Shown here: in pieces, positions 25,801-38,705 of the stretch
How positions within the stretch are numbered: position 1 is the stretch's first letter
Layout: each line of letters begins with the position of its first letter
Assembly: GCF_001640805.2 (NCBI RefSeq)
Contig: NC_066856.1
Location: 18,548,712 to 18,612,711, forward strand
Origin: Lates calcarifer
Lineage: Eukaryota; Chordata; Actinopteri; Centropomidae
Direction of reading: 5' to 3'
Length of the DNA: 64,000 bases
Program-made: the position numbers and the translations under genes
The notes under the pieces: model-generated
Database searches by the model: none
What the model saw: the letters and a program-made list of their open reading frames with translations, nothing else
Told to the model about the DNA's origin: nothing

Positions 25801-28800
25801 TAAAAATTCACTAAAATCACTGATTCATTCATATTTGTTCGGGATATTTAACACAGGATCAAAGCGTTGGACTGACAGATTTAGTGTTCTGCCTCTAGAG
25901 TAGGTTAAGAAATATCAGATAAACTCCCCTGCTGCTCATCTGCCTTTGAGCCTCAAGCTTTTTTATCCTCCCTCCTTCTCAACCTCCCCTTGATCACTCA
26001 ATCTTTCTCCTCTCCCTTTATCTTTCCCTCCTCATTGGAGCCCATTGCCAAGGTTTCTATCGCGCCACGTCCCTTCAGGGGTTGTGTCCTTGTGTACCGG
26101 AAAAAAAATAAAACACAATCTCAATCACGGCAGGCGTGTGTTGTGACTCTTCTACCCTGCAGACACAACACGGCGTGTGGCCTTTTCCGCCAGAACGTCC
26201 CCCAAAACAAGCTCCGCCAGGTTCAAAAGGGGAGGTCACCCTGAAAAAAAATACATTTTAACAGACCTACCCCTCCCGGGGCAACAACCATATTAACAAC
26301 TCTCCTCCTGGGCCCCTGCCTGCCAGAGCTTCAGACAAAAAAAATAAAATATACCCAGTACACCTAGCTCAACCAAGCCACCACTGCACGCCAATTTTTA
26401 TGAGGCGAAATAGCTTTCAAATTCAGTCAAATCTGAAAGTAAAATTTGATGCCTGTGGCTAGTACATGAGGACAGAGGCAGGGAGATATCGGCTCACCTG
26501 GCCGGCAAAAACAGGACAGAGAAAATAAAGATAAATAAATTCATGTTTCACAGCTGCTGTAAAATCATTAAGGCACCATATGCAGCCTGCGTCGGTATTC
26601 CTTCTCTTGTGATGCTCTCGTGAAGAGTGTTTGTCAGAGATAAGTGTGGCGTTCTCCTGAAATAAATAATGAAGGGAGAACGTGCGAGCCGGCCGAGGCA
26701 GACAGCCCCAGATGTTGGAATAAAAGCAAAAGTGGGTCAGGTGTCTCGTTGATGCTCAGACGAGCGAGCAGACGGCGCCGGCCTGAATCAAAGAATGGAC
26801 GGTTATGCTTCAGTGTACGTGCAAAAAGTCACGTGACGAGCATCGGTTCCACCTGAGGCGAGCTGAGGGTGTAAATCCAGAGGCGGCAGTTCATCGTCTG
26901 TTTTATTAAAAGGTCAGGAGGTCGGGTGCAGAGTTGTGTCACCTGTGTTGCGTTGTAAATGACTCCCAGGGGTCTTGTGTAGCTCTGCCAATACATCATT
27001 CACTCTGGGTTATGTACTGTGGACCTTCACAGCTCAATGGTGTTACTCAGACTCATCCATCTAAACTACAACACATCCATCACCCTCCATATCTGCCTCT
27101 GATGCGCAGCCCTCCTCCGCACACAACCCGAGTCCAGCGTCTGAGCAAACCTGACACATATACACTCCTCTATTCAACGCTCGTGTTAATCCCCGACGTG
27201 CGTCTCGTCGTAAATCGACCGTAAACGACCCCCCCTTCAGTCCTCGTCAATCATCGCATCCGGATCGTTTGAGGAATAGCGGAGCCACGCAGCCTCATCA
27301 AATTATGAAATGACGAGCAATTATCACAGCAAAGTTAAAAGGGGGCCTCTCCGGTCTTTCGCTCACTCGTAACGCAATTACATGTGAGGTTTATGGACAA
27401 AAAAACAACATCCATTACTGACTCGTGCTACAGATCTGTGGCTTCATTATCAGCCTGTGTGTCCAGGCAAAAAAAACAACCTTAAAAGTCCAGTTTAAAT
27501 AATACAACCATCACTTTGAAGGCATATCAGGCACCAAAACACTGCATCTGATAAGCCTGGACACTGGTTAATAACAGTGGGCACAAAAACTACTACAGTT
27601 TTTAAATTTACCATCCTAGTTTTTTGTGCTTTAAGGTGAAATTAATCTCACATAAGGAGCAGATACAGATATATATGCAATAATCAAGATTTATGTATGC
27701 AAACTGAGCATAATGTGCACACAAATCGAGCTTTAATCAAAATCAAAATTATACATTTATGGTGCAATGTAATGCACGTTAGAAAATGTGACAAACAAAA
27801 CAGATTCACCACCAAAAACCAGTCTGGACTTTCAAGACTCAAAATATCGTGCCATCAAACGCAGTTTTAGACATGGCACACAATGGAAAATTCACAGAAA
27901 TAAAAGAAATAGCTATGGAAAAAGTCACGGAGAGGGTGTGAACATGAGCTGTGTGTGTTAATAAGCACAAAAACAGATGTCCACCTTGAGCTAAATTAAG
28001 ATGAAATCACGTGGACTAAACAGATTCATTTTTAATGCTTCTGTCTGCAACAGCAGACTTTACACGGTGCTACACCGTTCAAAATATCCTACCTGGAGTA
28101 CACTGCACTGTCAGTAAATGTCACAAGAAATAAAGTTTAAACAAATTCAAACAACGTGAAAGTTTCCCTCACATAAATGGAACAACAGCTGCTCAGTTTA
28201 TGACATGCACGGGGTCAGATGGACAAGTCACAACCTGACCCACTTTCAAAAAGTCTCACTCTGATTTTACTTCCAAAAGATTCATTTCAAGCATCTAAAA
28301 GTATTTAAAAAGAAGGTCAAAGCAGGAGTATACCCTGCACACGTCACTGAGGCGGATGGATTTTCAGGTGTGCTGAGGTGTGATGGCACCTTGCGGCCCG
28401 TCCTCGAGGGGGGGAGGTGGACGAATCACCCAATGACGCATGTCTGACACGAGGCTGCAGGTGACTCAGAGGAGCGCAGACCTTCGTCCTGAAGGCTGGA
28501 TAACATCCACACCCCACTCAGGTATTTATTTCCTTTCATGCTTGTCTGTGGTGTTGTTTCCTCTTGCAGCTGTGTTTTGTTTTTTGTTTTTTTTGCACAG
28601 CACATAATGATGCAATCACCAATAATGTGCCACACGCAGCTGGCATGTCCACGGACCATACTGATTTCAAAAGGGCCTGCAGCAAGGTCTTTTTACGTAA
28701 TTGCACTCTCACTCACGCAACAATGCTAAATCCCTTTTACTCAGTGTCTTTTCCTCATTAGAGAGCTGCAACAGGAACTGAAAGGGGCTCTTTATATAGA

Positions 28801-28819
28801 TGGTTTGTCATGTCAGAAC
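22831..28819. other. non-coding; low-repeat block at 23.04-23.18 kb and a CTCF-like site at 25.5 kb
   Basis: No splice-supported coding segment. 23040-23180, with CAATTAATTACTGAATTAT, is a candidate conserved element. Microsatellite-like GTGTGTGCATGTG words lie near 24235. 25960-26340 is richer in C and A but shows no exon. Confidence 0.3.
25517..25531 (+). promoter_or_regulatory. CTCF-like core motif
   Basis: CCACTAGAGGGCAGC fits the vertebrate CTCF core consensus at every fixed position. Occupancy cannot be inferred from sequence, and similar words occur in some fish repeats. Confidence 0.45.
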
Positions 28820-28985
28820 AGGAAAACCATAGGTGGCCCTAAGAAATCCATCGACTATCATCGGTTTTCAAGAAAAAATGTGAAATATTCTCTGGTTCCT
28901 ATGAGGATTTGCTGCTTTTTTGTCACATAAAGGAGTAAATATAACATCTTTGGAGGCTGTCAAACAAAAATAATGTACAAAAAGA
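28820..28985 (-). repeat. dispersed teleost repeat, reverse fragment
   Basis: Reverse copy of the 62.1-kb family: CAAGAAAAAATGTGAAATATTC, GATTTGCTGCTTTTTTGTCA, then GGAGGCTGTCAAACAAAAATAAT. Diverged and truncated. Confidence 0.5.
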
Positions 28986-29071
28986 GGCTTGTTTTATATC
29001 TAAACTGCAGCATCCACAGATATCACCCAGCCTGCACTCTGTCCGAGTGAAATCTCCCTCTGCAGATCCAA

Positions 29072-29100
29072 CTTTTCTTCTTCTTCTTCTTCTTCTTCTC
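29072..29100 (+). repeat. (TTC)n microsatellite
   Basis: About nine TTC triplets in a row. Confidence 0.9.
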
Positions 29101-32100
29101 TTCATGGACTTAATGGATTGTGAGAGCAAGGTAAATGATTTTCCTCTGACAACAGAGAATGTATTAGCTGTCACCATTCGTCACCATTTACAATCCATCC
29201 TGGACGAATGGAAACAACAGCATCTATCATCGGAGGAGACACCTCCACCCACCCTCCCTCCGCAAAACAACAACAGGAACGCCAGGCGAGACGATGATTG
29301 ATTCAAATTGGATCCTTTTCAGGAATCCCGGGGCAGGAGAAGAAGCCAGATGCCACAGGTTTGCGGCTTTCCACCCTCCCAAAATCCCCCCAAAAAAAGG
29401 AATAGAGGATAGATAGACGAGTCAGCGGGTGTATCACTACACCTGTATGCATGCACGCGGGTCATTATATAGATAGAGCGGCTAAACAAATCAAGTGTCA
29501 GGCAGCAGGAAAGGGAAACACAGCAGTATCAGCTCACAAGCCTGCTGCACACAATCAAACCCTTGATATCAGGGAGCTAAAAACACAAACGATAACTGCA
29601 TTAAATAAGACGTCTACTGATGTGTGCAATTCCCCGGAAGCGTCTCAATTTGTGGGATAACCTTGGAGGTCCAACTCCGGCGAGTTACTTCTGTCATCTT
29701 CTCTCAATTGCCACTTTAAACCTCATCCGCTTCTCATCTCTTTCCTCTTCTCTCCTGTTTCCTTCTTTTCTTTTCTTTTTTATTTCACAGCAAATTAAAT
29801 TTACCCAAGCAATGCAGCTGTGCATTCCAAGTCTCTCTTCTACACCCACCAGCAGAAGGTCAACCCTGGCACCCCTCCCAACGATTGTCAGGAAGCTCTC
29901 AAAAAAGAGCTTGAAATTGATTCATCGCCCAACAGCTCTCCCTCACTCTCTCACAGAGGGGATCATGTGACAAATATTATGAATAAAAATGCACAGATGC
30001 AGAGCTGATGAGGGGAGGCGAAGGACGAAGTGAAGAGCTCATCATGAGTGCTGAGAGCACAGGTGTTTGTCAGCGGCAAGAGTGGAAAAATCCACTGATA
30101 TCAAACTGTATCGTAACAAGGGCTGCAATCAAGTCAGTTCTGATGATGTTACTGGGGTAACTATATTTGATCTAGGGTATTGAAGTTTAACGAACAAAAA
30201 GCTAGCTGGCCTGCGAATCAGATATGCTAATTGTAAGCTAACTAACATCATTTCATTGACAATTTAAGAGGCTAGTCATCATGGTGCTAGCTAGCGCAAC
30301 TGAGATGCTGAATGGAACTTTTTTCGTTTAACATCCATGTTTTTTTGTAGTTCAATTCAAGAATCTCGAGTACAGATATATTGTACTACTACTGGAGGGA
30401 TAGATGCTCTCTCTATATGTCTGTAATCCATAAAAATCATCCTTTAAATGTTGTTTATGGATGATAAAAATCCAATATATTTATGGGTGAAAGGAGGGGA
30501 TGAGTCTCTTTTCTGAAATAAAATATCTGTAAATATTTGGACAAAAAAACTGTGATATTCTTGATGAAACCTGTGAGTGAAGTGAACCGGTCTACACTTC
30601 CCTGAGAAACCAGACACAGGATCCTCTGTTGATACTAAAAGGTAAATAGGTGTAGAAAAGTAAAAGTGCTGTGTGGACGAGAGCCAACAGTCTCTGCTGC
30701 ACTGAGTGAAATTATTTGTTTTCTTAACGTCTGCACAGGCAGCGCAGAAGTAAACAAACAGTCCTTTTCACGGCTATCGTGTCGTGCCTGAAACAAGTTT
30801 GTTCAGTGTTTCCTGTCACTTCCTGTTTTGGGGTTTTTTTTTCTAGACCTGGCCCACTTCCTCCTCTGAACTTTTATCAGAAAGAAACTCACATTGAGCG
30901 GATGGTGATTGTGAAATCAAAAGAAAAGAACAGCAATTAAAAACAAAGATGAGGACGGTTGCTAAATAATGCACCGTCACATCAGGAGAACAGTAGAAAA
31001 GCGACCAAAAAAGTACAGAAGACAAGAAGAAAATCCACTCCCTGATGATGCACCATTTACAGAGCGGTTATGAGCTGTAATTAATAGATTAATTAGTGAT
31101 TAATACATCATTTTGTAATGCTTTATGGATCTGTTAGAAGCTATTAATAAGAGCGACTTTTGTTTTGTTTGCAGCTCTTTTCTTGAAGGTGCCACAATCT
31201 CTCTCTTTTCTGGATTAAAACTCATTTATGAGGCATTATTGACTGATTTATTAACCACTAATGAAGCTATTTATTATAAATTTAAAGCCATTCAAATATT
31301 TTAAGGAAAATTCTGAGGTGCTAGAGCAGACAAAAACAAAAAAGATAACAGTCTGAACTCTGGAAAGAGTGGGAAAAAAAACTAAATCAATGTGACACAA
31401 ATTACCCAGGATCCCGTAAAGGCCACTTTCTCCCAACAGATGGGAACCAATTAGCCACCTGACTCCCGGAAAACACTTGGGCAGCCGTGTGGAGCCAAGA
31501 TGCAAATGAAGCAGAGGGAAAGGTGGAAGCAGACCTGCCAACGTCTTTGGGAGAGAGGAGAGGGAAATTAATGAAGGAGACGGGGCAAGTGCGCAGGGTT
31601 TTTTTAGGAGAAATGGGAAGAGAATAAAGTGGGAAATGATGTATGGAGCTGGGCCGAAAATGTCCGAGGAGGTTACAGAAACAACGAGCAGAGGGCTAAA
31701 AAAATATCTCCTGATGGAGAACGTCATCTTAATCCTGCAGGCGGTGAATCCTCCATCAACCGACGTATTTAATTTGAGGCTAACATGGACTCATTGATCT
31801 AGTTAATGAACATCTTGTCATATTTATTTAACTGATGCACTGACGAGACAAGAGGCTGCACGACACAGCGACTTTCAATCACAACACTCCAGAAGCAAGT
31901 CTTCCCGATTCCCCGTCGTTCAGCCATACAGCCCGATCCCACACGACTTGAAACTAGACAAATAAGATCAAGGGACTAAAAAAAATAAGCTGCCTGTTTC
32001 AATTTAACACAGAGGAAAAGTGCAACCTTTTTCCGACTATATCTCACATCCACCTGAATAAGAGGAGGCTGGAATAAGATGCCAGGACAAGTTAAGCTCT

Positions 32101-32565
32101 GAAGGACAAAATCAAAAGGTATGAAAGTGTCTAAAGTTCCATGCCTCAGCAAACTCAAAGCCAATGTTTACCTTTATCCCCTCTAACTGCTCACACAAGG
32201 CATCAGGCAGCTGTTAAACAAAGCCGAGTAAATATTGGTAAGTGTAGGTGATATAAGGCGACATATTCCCCCCTGGAGATTTGACTTGTCACGCTGGCTG
32301 CAACGGCTGAATCCTGCAGGTCTGAATAATCTGGACCTCTTCCAAGGACGCAGATGTTTTATTTTCAAACTCTGCTCCTTCAAAATTATGTGCTTTTAAT
32401 TTGAAATCTTGTTGATTTTGCTTCTGTTCCCCCACAAGAAACAAGCAGCAGAGAATATAATGCAATTCAAGATATTTCGACGCCACCTGGAACAACAGAT
32501 TTGGTAAAGTTGGGTATTTATTGTGCAGTTTCTAACCATCCACCCATTCTCAATCCATTATTAGC
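29101..32565. other. non-coding; low-repeat block at 31.38-31.56 kb
   Basis: A 158-codon open frame on the minus strand (31251-31727) is Leu/Phe/Ser-rich, has no family resemblance and no splice context. 31380-31560 (ATTACCCAGGATCCCGTAAA, then ACCAATTAGCCACCTGACTC) looks repeat-free and may be a conserved element. Confidence 0.3.
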
Positions 32566-32830
32566 TTGCAGTATGTGGCCAAAGGTATGTGGACAGCTTT
32601 TCCAATTTGTCTCCCTGCCAAATTTTGGAACCTGGCTGCAGGGAATTGCATTAATGAGGTCCAACGCTGCTGAGATTCAGGATTTCCAGTTTGTTCCAGA
32701 GGTGCTGGATGGAGTTGAAGCCAGTCGGGATCAGACTACCCGACTTTTTGTCTTTCACTGCAATCTCATCTTCTCCCTCAGCCAATGACAATCCATCGTG
32801 CCAGAAACAGGAAGAAACCCAGCAAGAGCG
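32566..32830. mobile_element. non-autonomous DNA transposon fragment (GTGGCCAAA-type end)
   Basis: Begins GTATGTGGCCAAAGGTATGT, the end type shared with the element at 53.0-53.2 kb. The body has TTAATGAGGTCCAACGCTGC and GGTGCTGGATGGAGTTGAAG, typical of a widespread fish repeat. The opposite terminal repeat is missing, so it is truncated. Confidence 0.6.
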
Positions 32831-35800
32831 AGCGAGCGACACCGGCTAACGACAGCATGAGGCCAGAAGTCGTGTTAGGACGAATAAAAACGATAGAAAA
32901 AGATTCACATCCTGTTGTGTGGAAGTCAAAATCACATACAATGCAAGCAGTTCTAAACAAGAAAATCGTGATCTCCTCGCAGATCGTCAAGGAACAGGGT
33001 CGAGAAATTAAGTGAAAGAAACTTGTTAAGTGAAAGAAAAGCTCCTAGCTAGCCCCAGCCCCAGACCAGATGCACAACCTTAACCACAAACTTAAGTTGA
33101 CAGCAACCCAAGCTAATCATCCAATCTTCTGTAACAGTTGTACAAGGTTTGATCTGCTGCTGCTGCTGCTGTACAGCTCCTCCTGATTATTTCTGTCCAC
33201 CCCACCTACAAATGAAAGTGCCTGTGGCTCTTTATATAAGTCCAGTCTGTTATCTTGTTCCAACAACTTGAGCAAATGAAACTTACGGCTGCATTTGGAT
33301 GGCCATGATAATGGATTTCTCTGCAGCTCCGGACCTTTGCTCCCTCTCACACTTAAAACAAAGACTGTAATGTTTTAGAGAAATGCCACAGCAGCTTTAA
33401 AATCACAATCTGTGAGAGGCTTAGCAGAACACTTACAGAGTTTTTTGTTTTTTTTTGGTTTGGTTTATTTGTCCAGGTAAGAATGAGCCCCATCTGGACT
33501 CACAGGTCGGTCGTGGTCCAAGAATTAGAAGCAATAACAGACAAGGTTTTCTGTTTAGAATCAGTATAAACACACTAATAGCCCAGTCAAATCCATCACA
33601 TTCCAGTTTAAGAGCAGAGCACAATCAGATTTGTTTTGACTGCCTGCCCCCTCGCTGCCAAAAACTCTCTAACCTGGCAGGTTGACAGGTTGCCACAACT
33701 CCGTCCAATAAACAAGCAACTTATGAATTCATGTGACTGTTGTTTGGAGGAACGGGCTTACGATCAGCGAGTGTTAACAAAAACCTTCCTCTGAGATATG
33801 CACTTTGGGGAAGAGATTTAACTTATCTCCTTAGTAATGGGAGTAAAACTGAACTATTTGTCCTCCTGTGCTCAGTTTGACATCCTGTTGTTCCTGTAAC
33901 ATGCAGAGCTGTTTGTTCCCATTGCTACATCGTCTCCTCGTGAGTCACCGACACTGTAAAAGCCATGCACACACTGACATTAGTGATGCAATTGTTAAAG
34001 ATACGACGAACCACCAGAGGGAAATGACCATCACAGCTGAGTCTAAACAACAATACCAACCACAAAAGCTACAGTTCTTCTGTTTACCAGCTGCTTTATG
34101 TTAATTTAACTGTATTTTTGTTTGGAAATATGCTCCATTAAAGCACAACATCAACCCCTATAGATCTATATATCGCATTTCACATAAATAGGAACAAATA
34201 AGCTTAAAAAGAAGAAGAAGAAAGCAAAAAAATCGACAGTTTACGCCATTAAATGTTGACTGTTTGGTCAAGGTAGAAAAACCCTTGCTCCTACATTTCC
34301 CATCATGCAACTAGGCCTACAACTTATCATTATTTACATTATTTGATTAATTTGCAAGCTGTTTTTTCCATTTAAATTAGAAACTGGCCATCACAGCTTC
34401 TCAGGGAGAGACATGATGTCATTGATTATTTAAATATTTTTGATTTAAATAAATAAGAATATTTGACGTTGCGATTCATCAGTTATCAAAACAGCTTTTC
34501 TGTTGATCAGCCAACCTAAAACTCACTAAAGAATTCCCAGAGTTTCCAAACCCAAGCCAAAACGACCCCTAATGGCCTTATCAGTATTTTAGCATACAAT
34601 GGGAAACTCCCTCAAAAGCCACAGGAGACATTACACCCCCTGTGTTTACAGGCTGAGCAGTGGTTTTGATGTGTAAATTTGGTGTACTGCCCCTTTAAAG
34701 TGGGCTGTATTTTATCACCCAGACTTGAGCTTCAATCTTAAAGTGTCAAAATGTTGTTTTAAGAGCTTGAATTCTTCGTTGTGCTTGTAAGTTGCAAATA
34801 TTTGAACAAATATGTGTTTTTTTGTGTGTAGCCGGTTAATCCGGCCGTGATCACAAGCTCCCAAAACCCAGGGTGACGTCTTCAAATTCCTTGTTTCGTC
34901 CAAACAACACACCAAACCCCAAAGGTATTCAATTGACGACAATGTGAAACAGAGAAAAGCAACAAATCTTTTCATTTCAGAGGCTGGAGCGAGGAAAACG
35001 TCTGGCAAAACCTTGTAGTTTACAAGCAGCAGCTGTAAATTACTCGTGTTTAGGCGGAGATTTATCACATTTACAGTAGATTTGATGCTCAGACCTGCTG
35101 CAGTGACAGTAAGCTGTCATCTGTGCAGCTGTAAGCACACACACAATGGCCAGAAATAACCCAGCTGATAGACTGTCATCTACTATATGTCACCATCAGT
35201 GTAAGACCTGCAGGAAATGATTTTACAGACGAGGAGGAAACAGCTCGCAAAGCAGTAAAAAAGGTTTACTACTTGCAGAACAAGAAATCAAACTGACATA
35301 AACTCTTGTTCGAAACACAGTAATCCCGCAGGCCATTAAGTTAGCGGAGAATTAAGTAACAGTTGACACATCCTAAATGTTGGAGGAAGTCCAGCTGCTG
35401 CAAATCTTTTTAGGAAAAAGCAAAGGGGGGATTATGCGGAGTTAAAAGAAGGAGGAGGAGGAGGAGAAGGGCCAGACGGCCTGAATGCAAATGTAATGGG
35501 AAATGAGTGTTTCATTAAACAATCTCCTGTCTTCTTGCTGAAAATCCCCCTCATTTGACCCATTTTCCCCACACAAAACAGGCAGCAGCAGCAGCAGCAT
35601 CAGGCAGAACAAGGATGGCCTGTGGCACAGCTGGAGCACTTATCAATTCTAATTCTGCGTCTGCAAAACAAGCCACTTGCATTTCATTACGCACTTCCAC
35701 TCCAGAGGTGGTCGAAACCAAGGAAGCTTTTTAGTAAACAGAGGGAGAGCTCGTCAAAAAAGTGTCACCAAACCAGGATAAAAGCATTATTAATGTTTAT

Positions 35801-36301
35801 AAGAATGCAGAAGTGAGGTAAAAGTTAACTTCACTGGGTTTCTCTTTGCTAAATCTAATCGCTGTAACAATGGGGTGACAATGACATTAGTGTGGATCAT
35901 CTCTGTAGCTGCCTGAGGAGGTGCGATAGTGACACAACAAAGGGAGTAAAATGGTTGAGCTGAAGCCACTGTAAAGAGATTTTAAGATACAGCTGGTGTA
36001 AGGTGGGAATAAACAAGAATAAAATGTTTTAAGTTCATTAAAACACGAGGACAGGCTCGTAAAATTCAACATCTGCACCTGAATTAATGCCACACTCATG
36101 CATTTCGAGTTGCACGAATGATTGAAGACAGCACACATGCAAAAGTGTGCAGACAAAGCCAAAGAGGAGGGATGCTGCTCCCACCTTTTCACGGCCAAAA
36201 CAAAGCAATCCTCCGCTCGGGAAATAACTTTCCTCAACGCTTCAACCAGACTCCATGCAATAAATCACCGTTTTAAGACGAGGAAGAAACACAGCGCTCA
36301 C
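32831..36301. other. non-coding, with CTG runs and a dispersed repeat copy at 34.87-35.02 kb
   Basis: (CTG)6 at about 33155-33172, (AGC)n at about 35582-35600 and GGA-rich sequence at about 35449-35468. 34865-35020 (TCTTCAAATTCCTTGTTTCG, CCAAACAACACACCAAACCC, CAACAAATCTTTTCATTTCAG) is a forward copy of the 62.1-kb repeat. If the promoter at 36.3 kb is real, this would be the start of its first intron. Confidence 0.4.
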
Positions 36302-36610
36302 CTTTTTTTGTTCCTGTTTAGTTCCTGTTTCTGTCGGGTGATAAGGGACAAAGCAGCAGTCCTCTGTCTGGTTGTCTGTGGGTGTCTGCTCTCTCCTCCT
36401 CCGCTCCTCCGCGCATTTAAACGGGGCGGCAGCAGCAGCGGTTGCGAAATTGTTGATGCGCGCTTCGCCTTGTTTGGTGGGCGGCGTGGCTGGCTCACTG
36501 TTTTCTTCCCCGTGTTTCAAACCCAGCGAAAAACACCGTAAAGCCCTCCCACTCCTTCCACTGGCTCTGCCTCTCGTTCCCCTGGACGGGCGGATCCGCC
36601 CTCTCACTGT
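36302..36610 (-). promoter_or_regulatory. CpG-rich promoter with likely non-coding first exon (minus strand)
   Basis: About 36395-36610 is dense in CpG (GCGC, GGGCGG, CGGATCCGCC) while the surrounding tens of kb are CpG-poor. On the minus strand a TATA-like TTTAAA lies at 36421-36416. About 110 bases downstream is a strong donor, AAAAAAAG followed by GTGAGC (intron starts at 36301). A transcript from here would have a first exon of roughly 36390-36302 and a long intron to the left. An open frame runs through the block but resembles no family I know, so I treat the exon as 5' UTR. The downstream gene cannot be identified from this window. It could also be a bidirectional promoter. Confidence 0.5.
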
Positions 36611-36925
36611 AGGAGGAAGGAGAGGAAATAATGTAAAGAACACACGTTGCACGCTTCGGGTTCTGGATTAGGAGAGAAAACCCGTGTCTCCACAGGCTGG
36701 GTGTGATGGGATGTGAGTCCGGCAGTGTGCAGCCTGAGCAGGCAGTCGGGGAGTCCTGCTGCACCGCTGCGCTCCGCCGGCTGTGGTGCCTCTGACTGCA
36801 CTGCAAAAAATGTCCATCCTGACAAGACTCAGACAGTTTTAAAGTCACAACAGAGGCGCGCACAAGGGGGCACAGTCTGTCCTTACAGGGCAGAGTGCCA
36901 TTTTTTAAACCTATAGGGTATATTG

Positions 36926-37600
36926 TGTGTTTTGTTTACCCCGAATGCCCCATGTGTCTTTCCTATTCACCCTAAATGCACCATTTGTTACCCAAGTGTG
37001 TTTTTTGTGACTGAAATGCTTCTTTTGATGAACACAAATGCCCCCTAGTCTGCCTAATTGGCCCTGTGGTCACCCATTTGCCCCTCTATTTGCTCCAAGC
37101 ATTCCTCTTTTTTGCCCAAGTGCCCTTCTGCGTGCCCAGGGGCATTTTGAGTTGCTAAAATCCCCCTCTAGTTGGTCTAATTGTCAGTTTTGATCAGCCT
37201 AAATGCCCCAGGTGTCTTTCTTCTCACCCAGACGTTCTTACAGTTAGCACAAGTACCCCTGTTGTCGCCCAAGTGCCCTTTCTTGCTGCTAAAATGCCCC
37301 TCTAGTTAGTCCAAATGCCCCTTTTGTCACCCAGATACCCTTCTTCTCACCCAAACATGCCTCTACTTAGTGCCCCTGGGATCACCCAAATGCCTTTCTT
37401 GCTGCTAAAATGCCCCTCTGCTTGGGCCGAATCTCCCTTGTGATCAGCCTAAATGCCCCCTTGTTTATCCAAATGCCCCTCTGGTCACTTAAGTGCCTTT
37501 CTTATTACCCCGATATCTCTTTAGTTGACTCATGGGTCAACCAGATGCCCCTCAGTTTGGCCTAAATGCCCCTCAGTTGGATCAAATACCCCTCAAGTGC
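36926..37600 (+). repeat. degenerate minisatellite built on AAATGCCCCT
   Basis: More than 20 variants of AAATGCCCCT, CAAGTGCCCTT and CACCCAAATGCC recur at about 30-36-base spacing, linked by segments such as TCTAGTTGGTCTAAT and TTTTGTCACCCAGA. Repeat units differ strongly, so the array is old. No frame stays open through it. Confidence 0.8.
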
Positions 37601-37976
37601 AATTCATATTGTATCATACAAAAATTCCTTGACTATTAACAGGGCTGTGTCACTGTGATATATTAAGAATAACACTTGATGCTAATGAGGTTATTAAATA
37701 CACTTAAATGATTAATACATTAGATGAATTAGAAAGGATTTGCATGTTAACAAGCTGTTGCTGTCCTTGAATAATCTATGGATATAGTCATAAAGAAACT
37801 CAGGAATATTCAGGTTTAAGCAGCTGCAATTTAGCATGTAAAAGTTATAAAATCACAAGCTTATCCACAGATTATTATGGATTTTTGGAGCATTTGCACA
37901 TAAATCGTGCACAGTCATACTAATTATTCCCTTTCAAACAGTTACAGTAAAAGTATTTCATAAACATATAGCGTAT

Positions 37977-38705
37977 TTTAAAGTGCTAATTTTAAGTTTT
38001 TGCTAACGCTACATAGCTAACGATAGCAGTAGCATTAGTTTACTTACTTGCATACCAGTTTAGAAGAAATGTTGAGAGTTCAGCATCAAACTTAATTCCT
38101 TTACTCACCAAGAGTTGTCTCCCTGCTACTGTTTATTTCGTTTTGCCTCTATTGCAATCACCTATGTTCTCCCACGGACGTTAGCATGCTAACTAGCTAT
38201 CCCTTGCTAATGTTAACGGTTGTTTTAGGTCTAGTTCTGCCACGCCTTCAATTCTACTGACGTTGGCACGCTAACTTAGTTAGCCCCAGTCAATACTAAC
38301 TCTTGCTTCTAGATATATCACTTATATTCTTCTACAGAAGTTAGCATGCTAATTAGTTAACCCCCGTTTAAGCTCTACGACTTGTTTTCTGCTACTGAGG
38401 CTGACACGCGAACTAGCTAGGCCCGGCGTATGCTAACTATTATTTTTGCCTCTATGCCTATCATTGCTTTTCCCGGACTGACGTTAGCTTGCTAACTAGC
38501 TAGCCCCGCCAACGTTAGCTCTTGTTTGTTTGTTTGCCTCTAGTTCTATCGCTTAATCTACTGAAGTTAGAATGCTAACTAGCATTGTTGACCAATGTTA
38601 ACTCGTAGTTCTATTACTTATTTTATTATCACGAAGTTAGCATGCTAACTAGCTGACCTCAGCCAACGTTAGCTGTCGTTTTACCCCCGTTTCTATCACT
38701 TAGAA
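37977..38705 (+). repeat. MITE relative with internal 60-85-bp satellite expansion
   Basis: The first about 130 bases (AAGTTTTTGCTAACGCTACA, TAGTTTACTTACTTGCATACC, CAGTTTAGAAGAAATGTTGA) match the left part of the MITE at 17.18-17.56 kb. From about 38150, a unit centred on GTTAGCATGCTAACTAGCTA recurs seven times (near 38180, 38263, 38340, 38400, 38483, 38567 and 38636), joined by TTGCCTCTA.TTCTATC.CTTA-like segments. The right terminal repeat is missing. Confidence 0.75.

Noticed and set aside
31251..31727. 158-codon open frame on the minus strand
   Set aside because: Leu/Ser/Phe-rich with no domain, no splice or promoter context, and it crosses ordinary non-coding DNA. Chance frame.
36242..36652. 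136-codon minus-strand frame through the CpG island
   Set aside because: It runs across a strong splice donor and matches no family; 5' UTR within a CpG-rich promoter is the simpler reading.
36926..38705. Possible CRISPR-like arrays
   Set aside because: Units are degenerate, spacing is irregular, no constant repeat with unique spacers exists, and the setting is a vertebrate genome.
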